Positions 1 through 5,477 of a stretch of 5,477 bases of DNA are shown here, in pieces. How positions within the stretch are numbered: position 1 is the stretch's first letter; every line of letters begins with the position of its first letter. The position numbers and the translations under genes were made by a program. The stretch is from Bacillota bacterium (GTDB lineage: Bacteria; Bacillota; Clostridia; Peptostreptococcales; Anaerovoracaceae), in contig JAAWDW010000084.1 in the NCBI GenBank assembly GCA_022793975.1, positions 1-5,477 of the forward strand, written 5' to 3'. The notes under the pieces were generated by a model that saw nothing but the letters and a program-made list of their open reading frames with translations, did not search any database and was not told the origin of the DNA.

Positions 1-2
1 AT

Positions 3-806
3 TTAACAGAGTACATTAAAATAGGCGATTACAAAGGCATAGAGTATACACCGCAGGAACTCATAGTAAAAGAAGGAGATTCCGTATCTGTTTCTTATGT
101 GGGGAAGATAGATGGTGAAGAGTTTGAAGGTGGTACCGGTACGAACAATAACCTTGTTATCGGTTCGGGTTCATTCATAGACGGATTTGAAAGCGGACTT
201 GTAGGCGCGGTTCCGGGAGAAACGAGAGATTTGAATATTGCGTTTCCGGACCCTTATCCTAATAATCCCGATCTTGCAGGCGTACCTGTAGTATTTACAG
301 CGACGATAAATTCGATAAACGGATATGCCGATGAAGACGAGATGAACAAATCCGCCGTATGGGATAAATATTACAGTGGATGTGAGGTTATAAAATATCC
401 GGAAAAAGAACTTAACGCTATGAAAGAGCAGCAGAAAGAATATTATGAAAATCTTGCCGCGGCTTACGGAACAGATTTTGACGGGCTTCTTTCGGCGATG
501 TCTATGAGCGCCGAAGATTTTGACAAACAGATGGAAGAGTATGCGCAGTCGATGATATCTCAGGATATGGCTCTTTATGCTCTTGCCAGGGCAGAGGGAA
601 TAGAGGCTGATGATGAATATATCGAAGAGGCGAAAAAGGCAGTGCTCGATGCCCAGGGAGTTGAGTCTGAGAAAGAGCTTAAAGACAGTTACGGTATAGA
701 TTTTAAAGATCCCGAAATAGCAAGCAGCATAAAGATGAATGCAGTGCTGCAGAAGACTCTTGATTTTCTGCTTGAAAATGCAAAGGAAGTTTCTCCCGCA
801 GAATAG
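3..806 (+). CDS. Trigger-factor-related FKBP-type peptidyl-prolyl isomerase (5' end missing)
   Basis: The frame is open from base 3 to the TAG at 804-806, giving 267 visible residues; the true start lies left of the window. The ATG at 99 is internal, because recognisable sequence (KIGDYKGIEY, then the first FKBP strand) precedes it. Visible codons of about 23-105 form an FKBP domain: YVGKIDGEEFEGG, then GSGSFIDGFESGLVGA (codons 54-69), then FPDPY and the closing strand VVFTATINSI. The rest is charged and helical, resembling the trigger factor C-terminal chaperone region. The family catalyses cis-trans isomerisation of prolyl bonds and assists folding. In canonical trigger factor a helical linker of roughly 30 residues separates the DYKG segment from the FKBP domain; here only about 15 residues do. 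Many clostridial relatives are secreted lipoproteins, but with the N-terminus missing I cannot tell whether this one is cytoplasmic or exported. Family assignment is firm; the subtype is inferred. Confidence 0.85.
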   Translation, partial: LTEYIKIGDYKGIEYTPQELIVKEGDSVSVSYVGKIDGEEFEGGTGTNNNLVIGSGSFIDGFESGLVGAVPGETRDLNIAFPDPYPNNPDLAGVPVVFTATINSINGYADEDEMNKSAVWDKYYSGCEVIKYPEKELNAMKEQQKEYYENLAAAYGTDFDGLLSAMSMSAEDFDKQMEEYAQSMISQDMALYALARAEGIEADDEYIEEAKKAVLDAQGVESEKELKDSYGIDFKDPEIASSIKMNAVLQKTLDFLLENAKEVSPAE

Positions 807-901
807 AATAGCGGCAGTAAAACCGACAGTTCAAAGGGCTGAAAATCGCGTTCTGTAAAAAATGTGATACGCATATATGAGTATGATTTTGGATATGAGA
901 T

Positions 902-931
902 AAAAACGGCGGTATATTACCGCTGTTTTTT
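902..931 (+). terminator. Intrinsic terminator after the FKBP gene
   Basis: The arms 902-914 and 918-930 pair over 13 bp with a single G-U wobble around a 3-nt loop (TAT, 915-917). The upstream arm begins with five A and the downstream arm ends in a T run (926-931), the classic rho-independent pattern. It lies 95 nt after the FKBP stop and 53 nt before the next start, so it separates the two transcription units. The A-rich and T-rich flanks would also let it work to some extent on the minus strand, but no minus-strand gene is supported here. Confidence 0.88.
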
Positions 932-932
932 A

Positions 933-938
933 TATAAT
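933..938 (+). promoter_or_regulatory. Possible -10 element for the PRC-barrel gene
   Basis: A perfect TATAAT sits directly after the terminator and 46 nt before the ATG at 985, a sensible place for the start of a new transcript. No -35 hexamer resembling TTGACA lies 16-19 nt upstream, where the terminator stem is, and there is no extended -10 TG. This may be a chance match in AT-rich DNA. Confidence 0.25.
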
Positions 939-984
939 GTAGAGATGCGATTATTTACTTATTCACTGCAAAAAGGAGGACAAC

Positions 985-1221
985 ATGCTGAGTACGGAAG
1001 GGATTAAAAATAAAGAAGTTATAAATATAAAAGACGGCAGAAGTCTTGGGTATGCGGCCGATATAGAGGTGAATCTCGAACTTGGCAAGATAGACGGTAT
1101 AGTTATTCCGGGAGAAAGAGGACTTTTCGGACTTTTCGGTGCGGCAGAGGACGATGTTGTAATAAAATGGGAGAATATAAAGACAATCGGCGATGATGTG
1201 ATACTTGTTGAGGTAATATAA
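985..1221 (+). CDS. YlmC/YmxH-type PRC-barrel protein
   Basis: This encodes a 78-residue protein. The ATG is preceded by a strong AAGGAGG (973-979) with a 5-nt spacer, which fixes the start. The whole sequence fits one PRC-barrel domain of the YlmC/YmxH type: an N-terminal NKEVINIKDGRSLGYAADIE strand pair, then a LGKIDGIVIPG strand, a short glycine/phenylalanine-rich loop (GLFGLFG), and closing strands with VVIKWENIKTIGDDVILVE. There is no signal peptide or membrane segment, so it is probably cytoplasmic. Members are often labelled sporulation proteins because of homologues in spore formers, but no biochemical role is established to my knowledge. The family is often found beside nrdR in clostridia, as here. 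No clear terminator follows, so transcripts may run into nrdR even though that gene appears to have its own promoter. Confidence 0.85.
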   Translation: MLSTEGIKNKEVINIKDGRSLGYAADIEVNLELGKIDGIVIPGERGLFGLFGAAEDDVVIKWENIKTIGDDVILVEVI

Positions 1222-1230
1222 AAATACAGC

Positions 1231-1273
1231 TTTCATATAATGAATGCTTTGTATAAAGACTCTTTTCATATAA
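1231..1273 (+). repeat. 10-bp direct repeat TTTCATATAA in the ylmC-nrdR gap
   Basis: Exact copies of TTTCATATAA lie at 1231-1240 and 1264-1273, 33 bp apart start to start (about three helical turns). Both are just upstream of the nrdR promoter. Between them lies a near-palindrome, CTTTGTATAAAG (1247-1258). The spacing would suit a cooperative regulator, but the DNA is AT-rich and chance is a real alternative. Confidence 0.35.
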
Positions 1274-1280
1274 GCAGTCC

Positions 1281-1309
1281 TTGTGAAAACACACAGTATG
1301 TAGTATAAT
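1281..1309 (+). promoter_or_regulatory. Sigma-A-like promoter for nrdR
   Basis: TTGTGA (1281-1286, four of six matches to TTGACA) and a perfect TATAAT (1304-1309) are separated by an ideal 17-nt spacer. The predicted transcription start is near 1316, giving a leader of about 60 nt before the nrdR ATG at 1376. It probably drives nrdR, cmk and the DUF1015 gene together, since I see no good promoter or terminator between them. Confidence 0.65.
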
Positions 1310-1328
1310 AATACCAACATATAAATAT

Positions 1329-1347
1329 CGAAGCATTTTTTGCTTCG
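1329..1347 (+). other. Hairpin in the nrdR leader
   Basis: The arms CGAAGCA (1329-1335) and TGCTTCG (1341-1347) pair perfectly over 7 bp around a TTTTT loop. It lies downstream of the predicted transcription start and 16 nt before the nrdR Shine-Dalgarno. No T run follows the 3' arm, so it is not an intrinsic terminator. It could affect mRNA stability or translation, or bind a protein as DNA. The function is unknown. Confidence 0.5.
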
Positions 1348-1363
1348 GCATACATATAGGAAT

Positions 1364-1368
1364 AGGAG
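1364..1368 (+). promoter_or_regulatory. Ribosome binding site that decides the nrdR start
   Basis: AGGAG ends 7 nt before the ATG at 1376. This choice gives the canonical NrdR N-terminus MKCPFC. An in-frame upstream TTG at 1340 would add 12 residues absent from the family, lies in the leader hairpin and has no ribosome binding site. Confidence 0.8.
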
Positions 1369-1375
1369 AAATGTT

Positions 1376-1843
1376 ATGAAATGTCCATTTTGCGATAATC
1401 CGGATACAAAAGTAATCGATTCAAGACATACAGAGGAAGGACATGCAATAAGAAGACGAAGAGAATGCGATAAGTGCAACAAACGCTTTACTACATATGA
1501 AAAGGTGGAAGAGACCATACTAATGGTGGTAAAGAAGGACGGAAGGCGCGAAGCATTTGACAGAAATAAAATTTTGAGCGGTATAATAAAAGCGTGCGAG
1601 AAACGTCCGGTTCCACTGGCGGATATGGAAAGAGTAGTGGATGATATAGAGCGCGGACTTAACAATATGATGGAAAAGGAAGTGGATTCTGCTTTTATCG
1701 GTGAGCTTATAATGGAGCAGCTTAAAAACCTTGATGAAGTGGCATATGTGCGTTTTGCGTCCGTATACAGACAGTTTACGGATATCAATACGTTTATTTC
1801 CGAGATAGAAAAACTGCTCGGAAGTGAGAAGAAGCGTAGTTAA
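1376..1843 (+). CDS. nrdR: Transcriptional repressor NrdR
   Basis: This encodes a 155-residue protein of typical NrdR length. NrdR is a nucleotide-sensing repressor that binds NrdR boxes upstream of ribonucleotide reductase genes and adjusts dNTP supply. The N-terminal zinc ribbon uses C3 and C6 (MKCPFC) with C31 and C34 (ECDKC), followed by the family signature KRFTTYE (36-42). The arginine-rich stretch around residues 25-29 (IRRRR) belongs to the DNA-binding part. An ATP-cone domain runs from about residue 49 to 139, beginning VVKKDGRREAFDRNK and ending DEVAYVRFASVYRQF. Both the zinc ligands and the ATP-cone signature look intact. No nrd reductase genes are in the window, so its targets are elsewhere. 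It probably leads an operon with cmk (55-nt gap) and the DUF1015 gene. Identification is very secure. Confidence 0.97.
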   Translation: MKCPFCDNPDTKVIDSRHTEEGHAIRRRRECDKCNKRFTTYEKVEETILMVVKKDGRREAFDRNKILSGIIKACEKRPVPLADMERVVDDIERGLNNMMEKEVDSAFIGELIMEQLKNLDEVAYVRFASVYRQFTDINTFISEIEKLLGSEKKRS

Positions 1844-1898
1844 AATATGCCGTGATACCGGCAGCGCATAATACACAGAAGAAAAGAGAAGTAAATTT

Positions 1899-2567
1899 AT
1901 GAATGCAGAAGAAAAAATTATAAGAATTGCAGTCGATGGTCCGTCGGGTGCGGGAAAGAGCACGATAGCGAAAGCTGTCGCAGCAAGACTGGGAATAGAT
2001 TATATAGATACGGGAGCTATGTACAGGGCTGTAGGATACAAAATGATAAACGAAGGTATTTCCGTATCTGATAAAGATGAAGTAAGGCTCAGAGATATGC
2101 TTGCGCGTACAGATATTGATTTTTCTGGAGGAAGTATTATTCTCGACGGAAAAATTATAAACGACTGTATAAGAACGCCGGAAGTTTCAAAAATGGCAAG
2201 CGATTGTTCGGCACTGCCGATGGTGAGAGAAAAGCTTGTTGAGCTTCAGAAGAATATGGCCAAAAGTAAATCTGTTATAATGGACGGACGTGATATCGGT
2301 ACAAATGTTATAAAGGATGCAGAATATAAATTTTTTATGACGGCATCAGCAGAAGAACGTGCCGCGAGGCGTTATAAAGAACTTGCGGAAAAAGGTGATC
2401 AGAGTTCGTATGAGCAAGTGCTCTGTGATATAAAAAAACGGGATGAAAATGATTCAACGAGAAAACTAAATCCACTGAGACAGGCGGATGATGCTGTGCT
2501 TCTCGACACAACGGGAATGAGTATTGACGAAGTTGTAAATCATATACTTGCGGAGGTAAAAGAATAG
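1899..2567 (+). CDS. cmk: Cytidylate kinase
   Basis: This encodes a 222-residue protein of normal length for bacterial CMP kinase, which transfers phosphate from ATP to CMP or dCMP in pyrimidine nucleotide synthesis in the cytoplasm. The P-loop GPSGAGKST is at residues 14-22, and the substrate-binding DTGAMYR at 37-43. The family-typical DGRDIGT, with arginine and aspartate for CMP binding, is at 129-135. The lid region is RRYKEL (157-162), followed by KKRDENDSTRKLNPL (179-193). All key residues are present. The Shine-Dalgarno is weak (AGAGAAG, 1885-1891, 7-nt spacer), in contrast to the strong sites of its neighbours, so translation may be modest. Its stop TAG shares its last base with the GTG of the next gene. 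In many Firmicutes cmk is followed by other genes (for example ispH or rpsA); here a DUF1015 gene follows. Identification is very secure. Confidence 0.96.
   Translation: MNAEEKIIRIAVDGPSGAGKSTIAKAVAARLGIDYIDTGAMYRAVGYKMINEGISVSDKDEVRLRDMLARTDIDFSGGSIILDGKIINDCIRTPEVSKMASDCSALPMVREKLVELQKNMAKSKSVIMDGRDIGTNVIKDAEYKFFMTASAEERAARRYKELAEKGDQSSYEQVLCDIKKRDENDSTRKLNPLRQADDAVLLDTTGMSIDEVVNHILAEVKE
2552..2556 (+). promoter_or_regulatory. Ribosome binding site inside cmk for the DUF1015 gene
   Basis: GGAGG lies within the last codons of cmk, 10 nt before the GTG at 2567. With the TAGTG overlap it supports a non-ATG start and suggests translational coupling between the two genes. Confidence 0.75.
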
Positions 2568-3808
2568 TGGCGACAATCAGGGCATTCAGAGCAGTAAGAC
2601 CAAAAGCCGAATATGCGGAAAAAGTAATTTCACTTCCGTATGATGTTATGAACAGAGAGGAAGCGGCAAGGATGGCAGAGGGCAATCCTTACAGCTTCCT
2701 TCATATTTGCAGAGCGGAAATAGATATGCCGGAACAGAAGGATCCGTATGCCGGATCGGTATATGAAAAAGCGAGAGACAAGATAAAAGATTATATGATG
2801 CAGGGAGTGCTTTTTCGTGAAGAAAAGCCGATGCTTTACATATACAGGCAGATAATGGGCGAAAATTTACAGACGGGAATAGTATGCTGTGTATCGGTCG
2901 ATGAGTACAGAGACGGATTGATAAAAAAACACGAGCTTACAAGGATTGATAAAGAACTTGACCGCATAAATCACTTTGATGTGTGCAATGCGGATACAGA
3001 GCCTGTATTTCTTACATATAGAGATGATACGCGAATAAGAGGTATCACCGATAAATGGGCTGATGAACATGATGCAGAGTATGACATAAAGACTTCCGAA
3101 GGTATAAGACATATTCTGTGGAAAATTGATGATGAAGGTAAAATTGCAGAAATAACTTCACTGTTTGCGGATATTCCTGCAATGTATATCGCGGACGGGC
3201 ATCACAGGAGTGCATCGGCATATAAAGTCGGACTTAAGCGACGGGAAGAGAACAAAGGCTTTTCGGGAAGTGAAGAGTTTAACTTTTTTATGGCGGCAGT
3301 GTTTCCGGCGGGAGATCTCAAAATATTTGATTATAACAGAGTTATAAAAGATTTAAACGGACTTTCCGAAAGCGAATTTATCGAAGCTGTGCGCAGCGCG
3401 GGTTTTGATGTGACAAAGATCGGGAACGAGGCACGCGCACCTGAAAAATGTCATACTTTCACGATGCATCTTGCGGGTGAATGGTATGAACTCACGGCGC
3501 GAAACGAGATTATTCCCAATGATTTAATAGGTGCGCTTGACGTATCAATACTGCAGGAGAAAATTTTATCGCCGATACTGGGCATAGAAGATCCGCGTAC
3601 AGATGAGAGAATCGGTTTTGTCGGAGGAGTGCGCGGACTTTCAGAGCTTGAAAAAAGATGTGCGGAGGATATGAAAGCTGCCTTTGCGGTTTATCCGATT
3701 GATGTTTCTGAACTTATGAAAGCTGCCGATGCGGGACTGATAATGCCGCCGAAGTCAACTTGGTTTGAGCCGAAGCTTGCAAGCGGACTTTTTATGCACG
3801 AGCTTTAG
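2567..3808 (+). CDS. DUF1015 family protein
   Basis: This encodes a 413-residue protein covered end to end by the DUF1015 family, with no signal peptide or membrane segment, so it is probably cytoplasmic. The GTG start gives the expected N-terminus (ATIRAFRAVRP). Family landmarks in order are SLPYDVM (22-28), NPYSFLHI (40-47), KKHELT (120-125), ADGHHRSASA (209-218) and, near the C-terminus, FVGGVRGLSELE. The conserved histidines of KHE and DGHHR look like metal or active-site residues and suggest an enzyme, but the window alone does not show the reaction. I recall the family lying near serine biosynthesis genes in other clostridia, which has prompted proposals of a role there; no such genes are present here. 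It overlaps the cmk stop by one base and is presumably co-transcribed and coupled with it. Family call firm, function open. Confidence 0.9.
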   Translation: MATIRAFRAVRPKAEYAEKVISLPYDVMNREEAARMAEGNPYSFLHICRAEIDMPEQKDPYAGSVYEKARDKIKDYMMQGVLFREEKPMLYIYRQIMGENLQTGIVCCVSVDEYRDGLIKKHELTRIDKELDRINHFDVCNADTEPVFLTYRDDTRIRGITDKWADEHDAEYDIKTSEGIRHILWKIDDEGKIAEITSLFADIPAMYIADGHHRSASAYKVGLKRREENKGFSGSEEFNFFMAAVFPAGDLKIFDYNRVIKDLNGLSESEFIEAVRSAGFDVTKIGNEARAPEKCHTFTMHLAGEWYELTARNEIIPNDLIGALDVSILQEKILSPILGIEDPRTDERIGFVGGVRGLSELEKRCAEDMKAAFAVYPIDVSELMKAADAGLIMPPKSTWFEPKLASGLFMHEL

Positions 3809-3894
3809 GAAGCAACACTGATAGAAGTATTCTGTTTTAAATTTTAAAAATAAATGTTAAAATATCCGATATAGAACTGCGTAAAGGGAAGAAT

Positions 3895-3939
3895 AAATGC
3901 CTTTTTATATGGAGAGAATCCGTATAGGAGGGCATTTTT
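3895..3939 (+). promoter_or_regulatory. Long hairpin with T tract that contains the PBP ribosome binding site
   Basis: The arms 3895-3913 and 3919-3937 pair over 19 uninterrupted base pairs, including several G-U wobbles, around the 5-nt loop GAGAA (3914-3918). The 3' arm ends in ATTTTT (3934-3939), so the element resembles an intrinsic terminator. The 3' arm also holds AGGAGG (3926-3931), the only plausible Shine-Dalgarno for the ATG at 3943. In the folded state the ribosome binding site would be hidden. It may be a terminator for the upstream operon, a translational control hairpin for the PBP gene, or both. The pairing is seen directly; the regulatory role is inference. Confidence 0.65.
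3926..3931 (+). promoter_or_regulatory. Shine-Dalgarno of the PBP gene, inside the hairpin
   Basis: This is a perfect AGGAGG, 11 nt before the ATG at 3943, slightly longer than the usual spacing. All six bases are paired in the hairpin at 3895-3937, partly through weak G-U pairs, which would let the structure open more easily around the site. Confidence 0.7.
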
Positions 3940-3942
3940 GCT

Positions 3943-5477
3943 ATGAATAAAAAACGAGGAAAGATTTTTTTAGCAATAGTTTTTGCAGTTTCGGCTGCAC
4001 TTGCAGGCAGGCTGTTTTATATACAGATAGTAGGATACGATGAACTTTGTGCAGCAGCAGCGGTGCAGCAGCAAGTGACCATTGTCGGACTTGACAGACG
4101 CGGAACGATATATGACAGAAATATGGTTCCGCTTACCGGTGGAAGTACGGAATATGTTTATCTTACGCACAGAGAACGTGTTGATAATGATTTTTACGAT
4201 ATAATGGAGCGTATCGGTGCAAAAGGACGCGGAAGTGCGAGCAGCGATTATGCTGTATATGTTTCTGATACGTATGATGAGGAAACGGCGGATATGCTTG
4301 CTGAGAAGTATTCGTCATATATAATAGAAGGCTCCAAAAGGTATGAGGAAGTACAGACAGCGGCACATGTTATAGGATATGTGAATACCTACGATAACAA
4401 AGGAATAAGCGGAATAGAATATGAACTGAATGATATTTTAAGTGCTCCGAGTGGAAGAATCTATGCAATTGCGGGCCGTGACGGAGCTTTTTTGCCGGGT
4501 ATGCCTCTGCGGGAAGAAACAAAAAGTGGTGATGACAGTTCGCTTAAAGACATAGTGCTCACACTTGATACGAAAATCCAAGCTGTGGCGGAGAAGGCTC
4601 TTTCCGAAAGTGAACACAGCGGGGCTGTGACAATTATCGATACGAAAAGCGGTGAAATACTTGCTATTGCTTCGACTCCTGTTTATAATCCCAATAGTGT
4701 AAAGGATTACATTGACTCAGGAGATAAGGAATTAATTAATAAATGTACCCAGGGTGAATATCCTCCGGGCTCAGTATTTAAAATTGTAGTAACAGCGGCA
4801 GCTCTTGAAAATGACGTTAAAGATAAAAACGGCAGAACAGTAGATAGAAATACAATGTTCCACTGTGCCGGCAAGGAAAAGCTGGCGGGTATCGAGATAG
4901 GATGTTCTACAGGAGGAAAAAACGGACATGGAGATATAACTCTGGAAGAAGCATTTGCGTATTCCTGCAATTGTGCTTTTATCCAGCTCGGAAAGCTTGC
5001 CGGAAGTGAGAATATAATAGATATGGCAGAAAGGCTTGGTCTCGGCAGTACGCCGCTTGCAGATCTGCCAAGTGTAAAAAGCGGAAATGTAACACTGCCG
5101 GAAAATGCGGTGGGTGATGGTATAGGCAATCTTTCAATAGGTCAGGGTGAGATGCTGACGACGCCGCTACAGATAGCGAGACTTACAAATATAATAGCAA
5201 TGAAAGGAAATGATACAGAGCTTTCACTGATAAAAAATATCGATGAACTTAACAGAGCGTACGGTAGTCGCTACAAACAGCGAAAAGTATCTGTAAATGT
5301 AATATCGGAAGAGACTGCCGAAGCCATAACGCGCATGATGAGACAGACAGTGAGATATGGTACCGCACGTGGTATAGACAGTGAGATTGAAGCAGCGGGA
5401 AAGACCGGGTCTGCGGAAACGGGAACACAGGAAGGAGCTGCTGTTCACGGCTGGTTTACAGGATTTTTTCCGGCATC
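3943..5477 (+). CDS. Class B penicillin-binding protein, transpeptidase (3' end missing)
   Basis: The frame is open from ATG 3943 to the right edge, giving 511 residues with the stop outside. It cross-links peptidoglycan peptides on the outer face of the membrane and is the target type for beta-lactams. A short basic N-terminus (MNKKRGK) leads into one transmembrane anchor (about 9-31). The class B pedestal signature RGTIYDR is at 53-59 and GISGIE at 154-159. The transpeptidase domain begins near residue 205 (DIVLTLDTKIQ). Its motifs are all intact: SVFK with nucleophile S277 and K280, SCN at 341-343, and KTG at 487-489. C308 and C321 lie between the first two motifs. Only a short C-terminal part is missing, so PASTA repeats cannot be ruled in or out. 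Relatives include PBP2, FtsI, SpoVD and actinobacterial PbpA; I cannot choose among them, so no symbol is given. Its start is governed by a ribosome binding site inside a hairpin. Confidence 0.94.
   Translation, partial: MNKKRGKIFLAIVFAVSAALAGRLFYIQIVGYDELCAAAAVQQQVTIVGLDRRGTIYDRNMVPLTGGSTEYVYLTHRERVDNDFYDIMERIGAKGRGSASSDYAVYVSDTYDEETADMLAEKYSSYIIEGSKRYEEVQTAAHVIGYVNTYDNKGISGIEYELNDILSAPSGRIYAIAGRDGAFLPGMPLREETKSGDDSSLKDIVLTLDTKIQAVAEKALSESEHSGAVTIIDTKSGEILAIASTPVYNPNSVKDYIDSGDKELINKCTQGEYPPGSVFKIVVTAAALENDVKDKNGRTVDRNTMFHCAGKEKLAGIEIGCSTGGKNGHGDITLEEAFAYSCNCAFIQLGKLAGSENIIDMAERLGLGSTPLADLPSVKSGNVTLPENAVGDGIGNLSIGQGEMLTTPLQIARLTNIIAMKGNDTELSLIKNIDELNRAYGSRYKQRKVSVNVISEETAEAITRMMRQTVRYGTARGIDSEIEAAGKTGSAETGTQEGAAVHGWFTGFFPA

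Larger units (their letters stand above)
3809..3942 (+). other. AT-rich gap between the DUF1015 gene and the PBP gene
   Basis: The first two thirds (to about 3890) are strongly AT-rich and hold no ORF. A weak promoter candidate is TAAAAT (3858-3863) with TTTTAA (3835-3840) 17 nt upstream, which matches the -35 consensus in only three of six positions. The final third is occupied by a long hairpin reaching to the PBP start codon. There is no separate terminator for the DUF1015 gene unless that hairpin serves as one. Confidence 0.45.

Noticed and set aside
99..806. The ATG at 99 as the start of the FKBP gene
   Set aside because: The frame is open to the left edge with recognisable family sequence before it, and starting at 99 would cut off the first strand of the FKBP domain. 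The AAGGAG at 72-77 is too far from this ATG.
872..879. CATATATG palindrome in the FKBP-ylmC gap
   Set aside because: It is eight bases of AT-rich palindrome with no partner or promoter context, as expected by chance.
1340..1375. Upstream TTG start for nrdR adding 12 residues
   Set aside because: It has no ribosome binding site, overlaps the leader hairpin, and would add residues before the invariant MKCPFC start of the family.
955..1788. 277-codon minus-strand ORF across ylmC and nrdR
   Set aside because: It lies antisense to two secure genes and a promoter, has a low-complexity Ser/Leu/Ile-rich translation with no recognisable domain, and is best explained as a reading-frame shadow.
1848..1863. 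Small inverted repeat TGCCG-TGATAC-CGGCA between nrdR and cmk
   Set aside because: It has only 5 bp and no following T run, so it is not a terminator and is too short to support a claim.
4051..4073. GCA-rich triplet run in the PBP gene (encoding AAAAVQQQ)
   Set aside because: It is in frame, short and interrupted, and falls just after the membrane anchor, where class B PBPs are commonly Ala/Gln-rich. It is not a repeat array.
4707..5129. 140-codon minus-strand ORF within the PBP gene
   Set aside because: It is antisense to the transpeptidase domain with intact catalytic motifs, and its translation resembles no family.

Overview
The window reads as an ordinary housekeeping stretch of a moderately AT-rich Gram-positive genome, most likely a clostridial Firmicute of the Lachnospiraceae type. 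Supporting this are heavy use of ATA and AGA codons, strong AGGAGG-type ribosome binding sites, a ylmC/ymxH-type PRC-barrel gene next to nrdR, and a trigger-factor-like FKBP protein of the kind common in that family. The assignment is an inference from gene content and codon style. All supported genes are on the + strand.

Layout: (1) The 3' part of a trigger-factor-related FKBP-type prolyl isomerase (3-806) ends ahead of a clear intrinsic terminator (902-931). (2) A small ylmC/ymxH-type PRC-barrel gene (985-1221) follows. (3) A sigma-A-like promoter (1281-1309) and a short leader with a hairpin (1329-1347) precede nrdR (1376-1843). nrdR is followed after 55 nt by cmk (1899-2567), whose stop codon shares one base with the GTG start of a DUF1015 gene (2567-3808). 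These three probably form one operon. (4) After a 134-nt AT-rich gap comes a class B penicillin-binding protein (3943 to beyond the right edge). It has a membrane anchor and all three catalytic motifs, and it is truncated only by the window end.

The genes do not form a single pathway. NrdR (control of ribonucleotide reductase genes) and Cmk (CMP/dCMP phosphorylation) both bear on nucleotide and dNTP supply. The PBP acts in peptidoglycan cross-linking, and the FKBP protein acts in protein folding. DUF1015 and YlmC have no assigned reaction that I can support.

I see no mobile element, CRISPR array, tRNA, rRNA or defence system, and no convincing undescribed multi-gene system. The most interesting signal is regulatory: an uninterrupted 19-bp hairpin with a short T tract lies directly before the PBP start and buries its Shine-Dalgarno sequence. 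Secondary points are the nrdR leader and a shortened linker in the FKBP protein.
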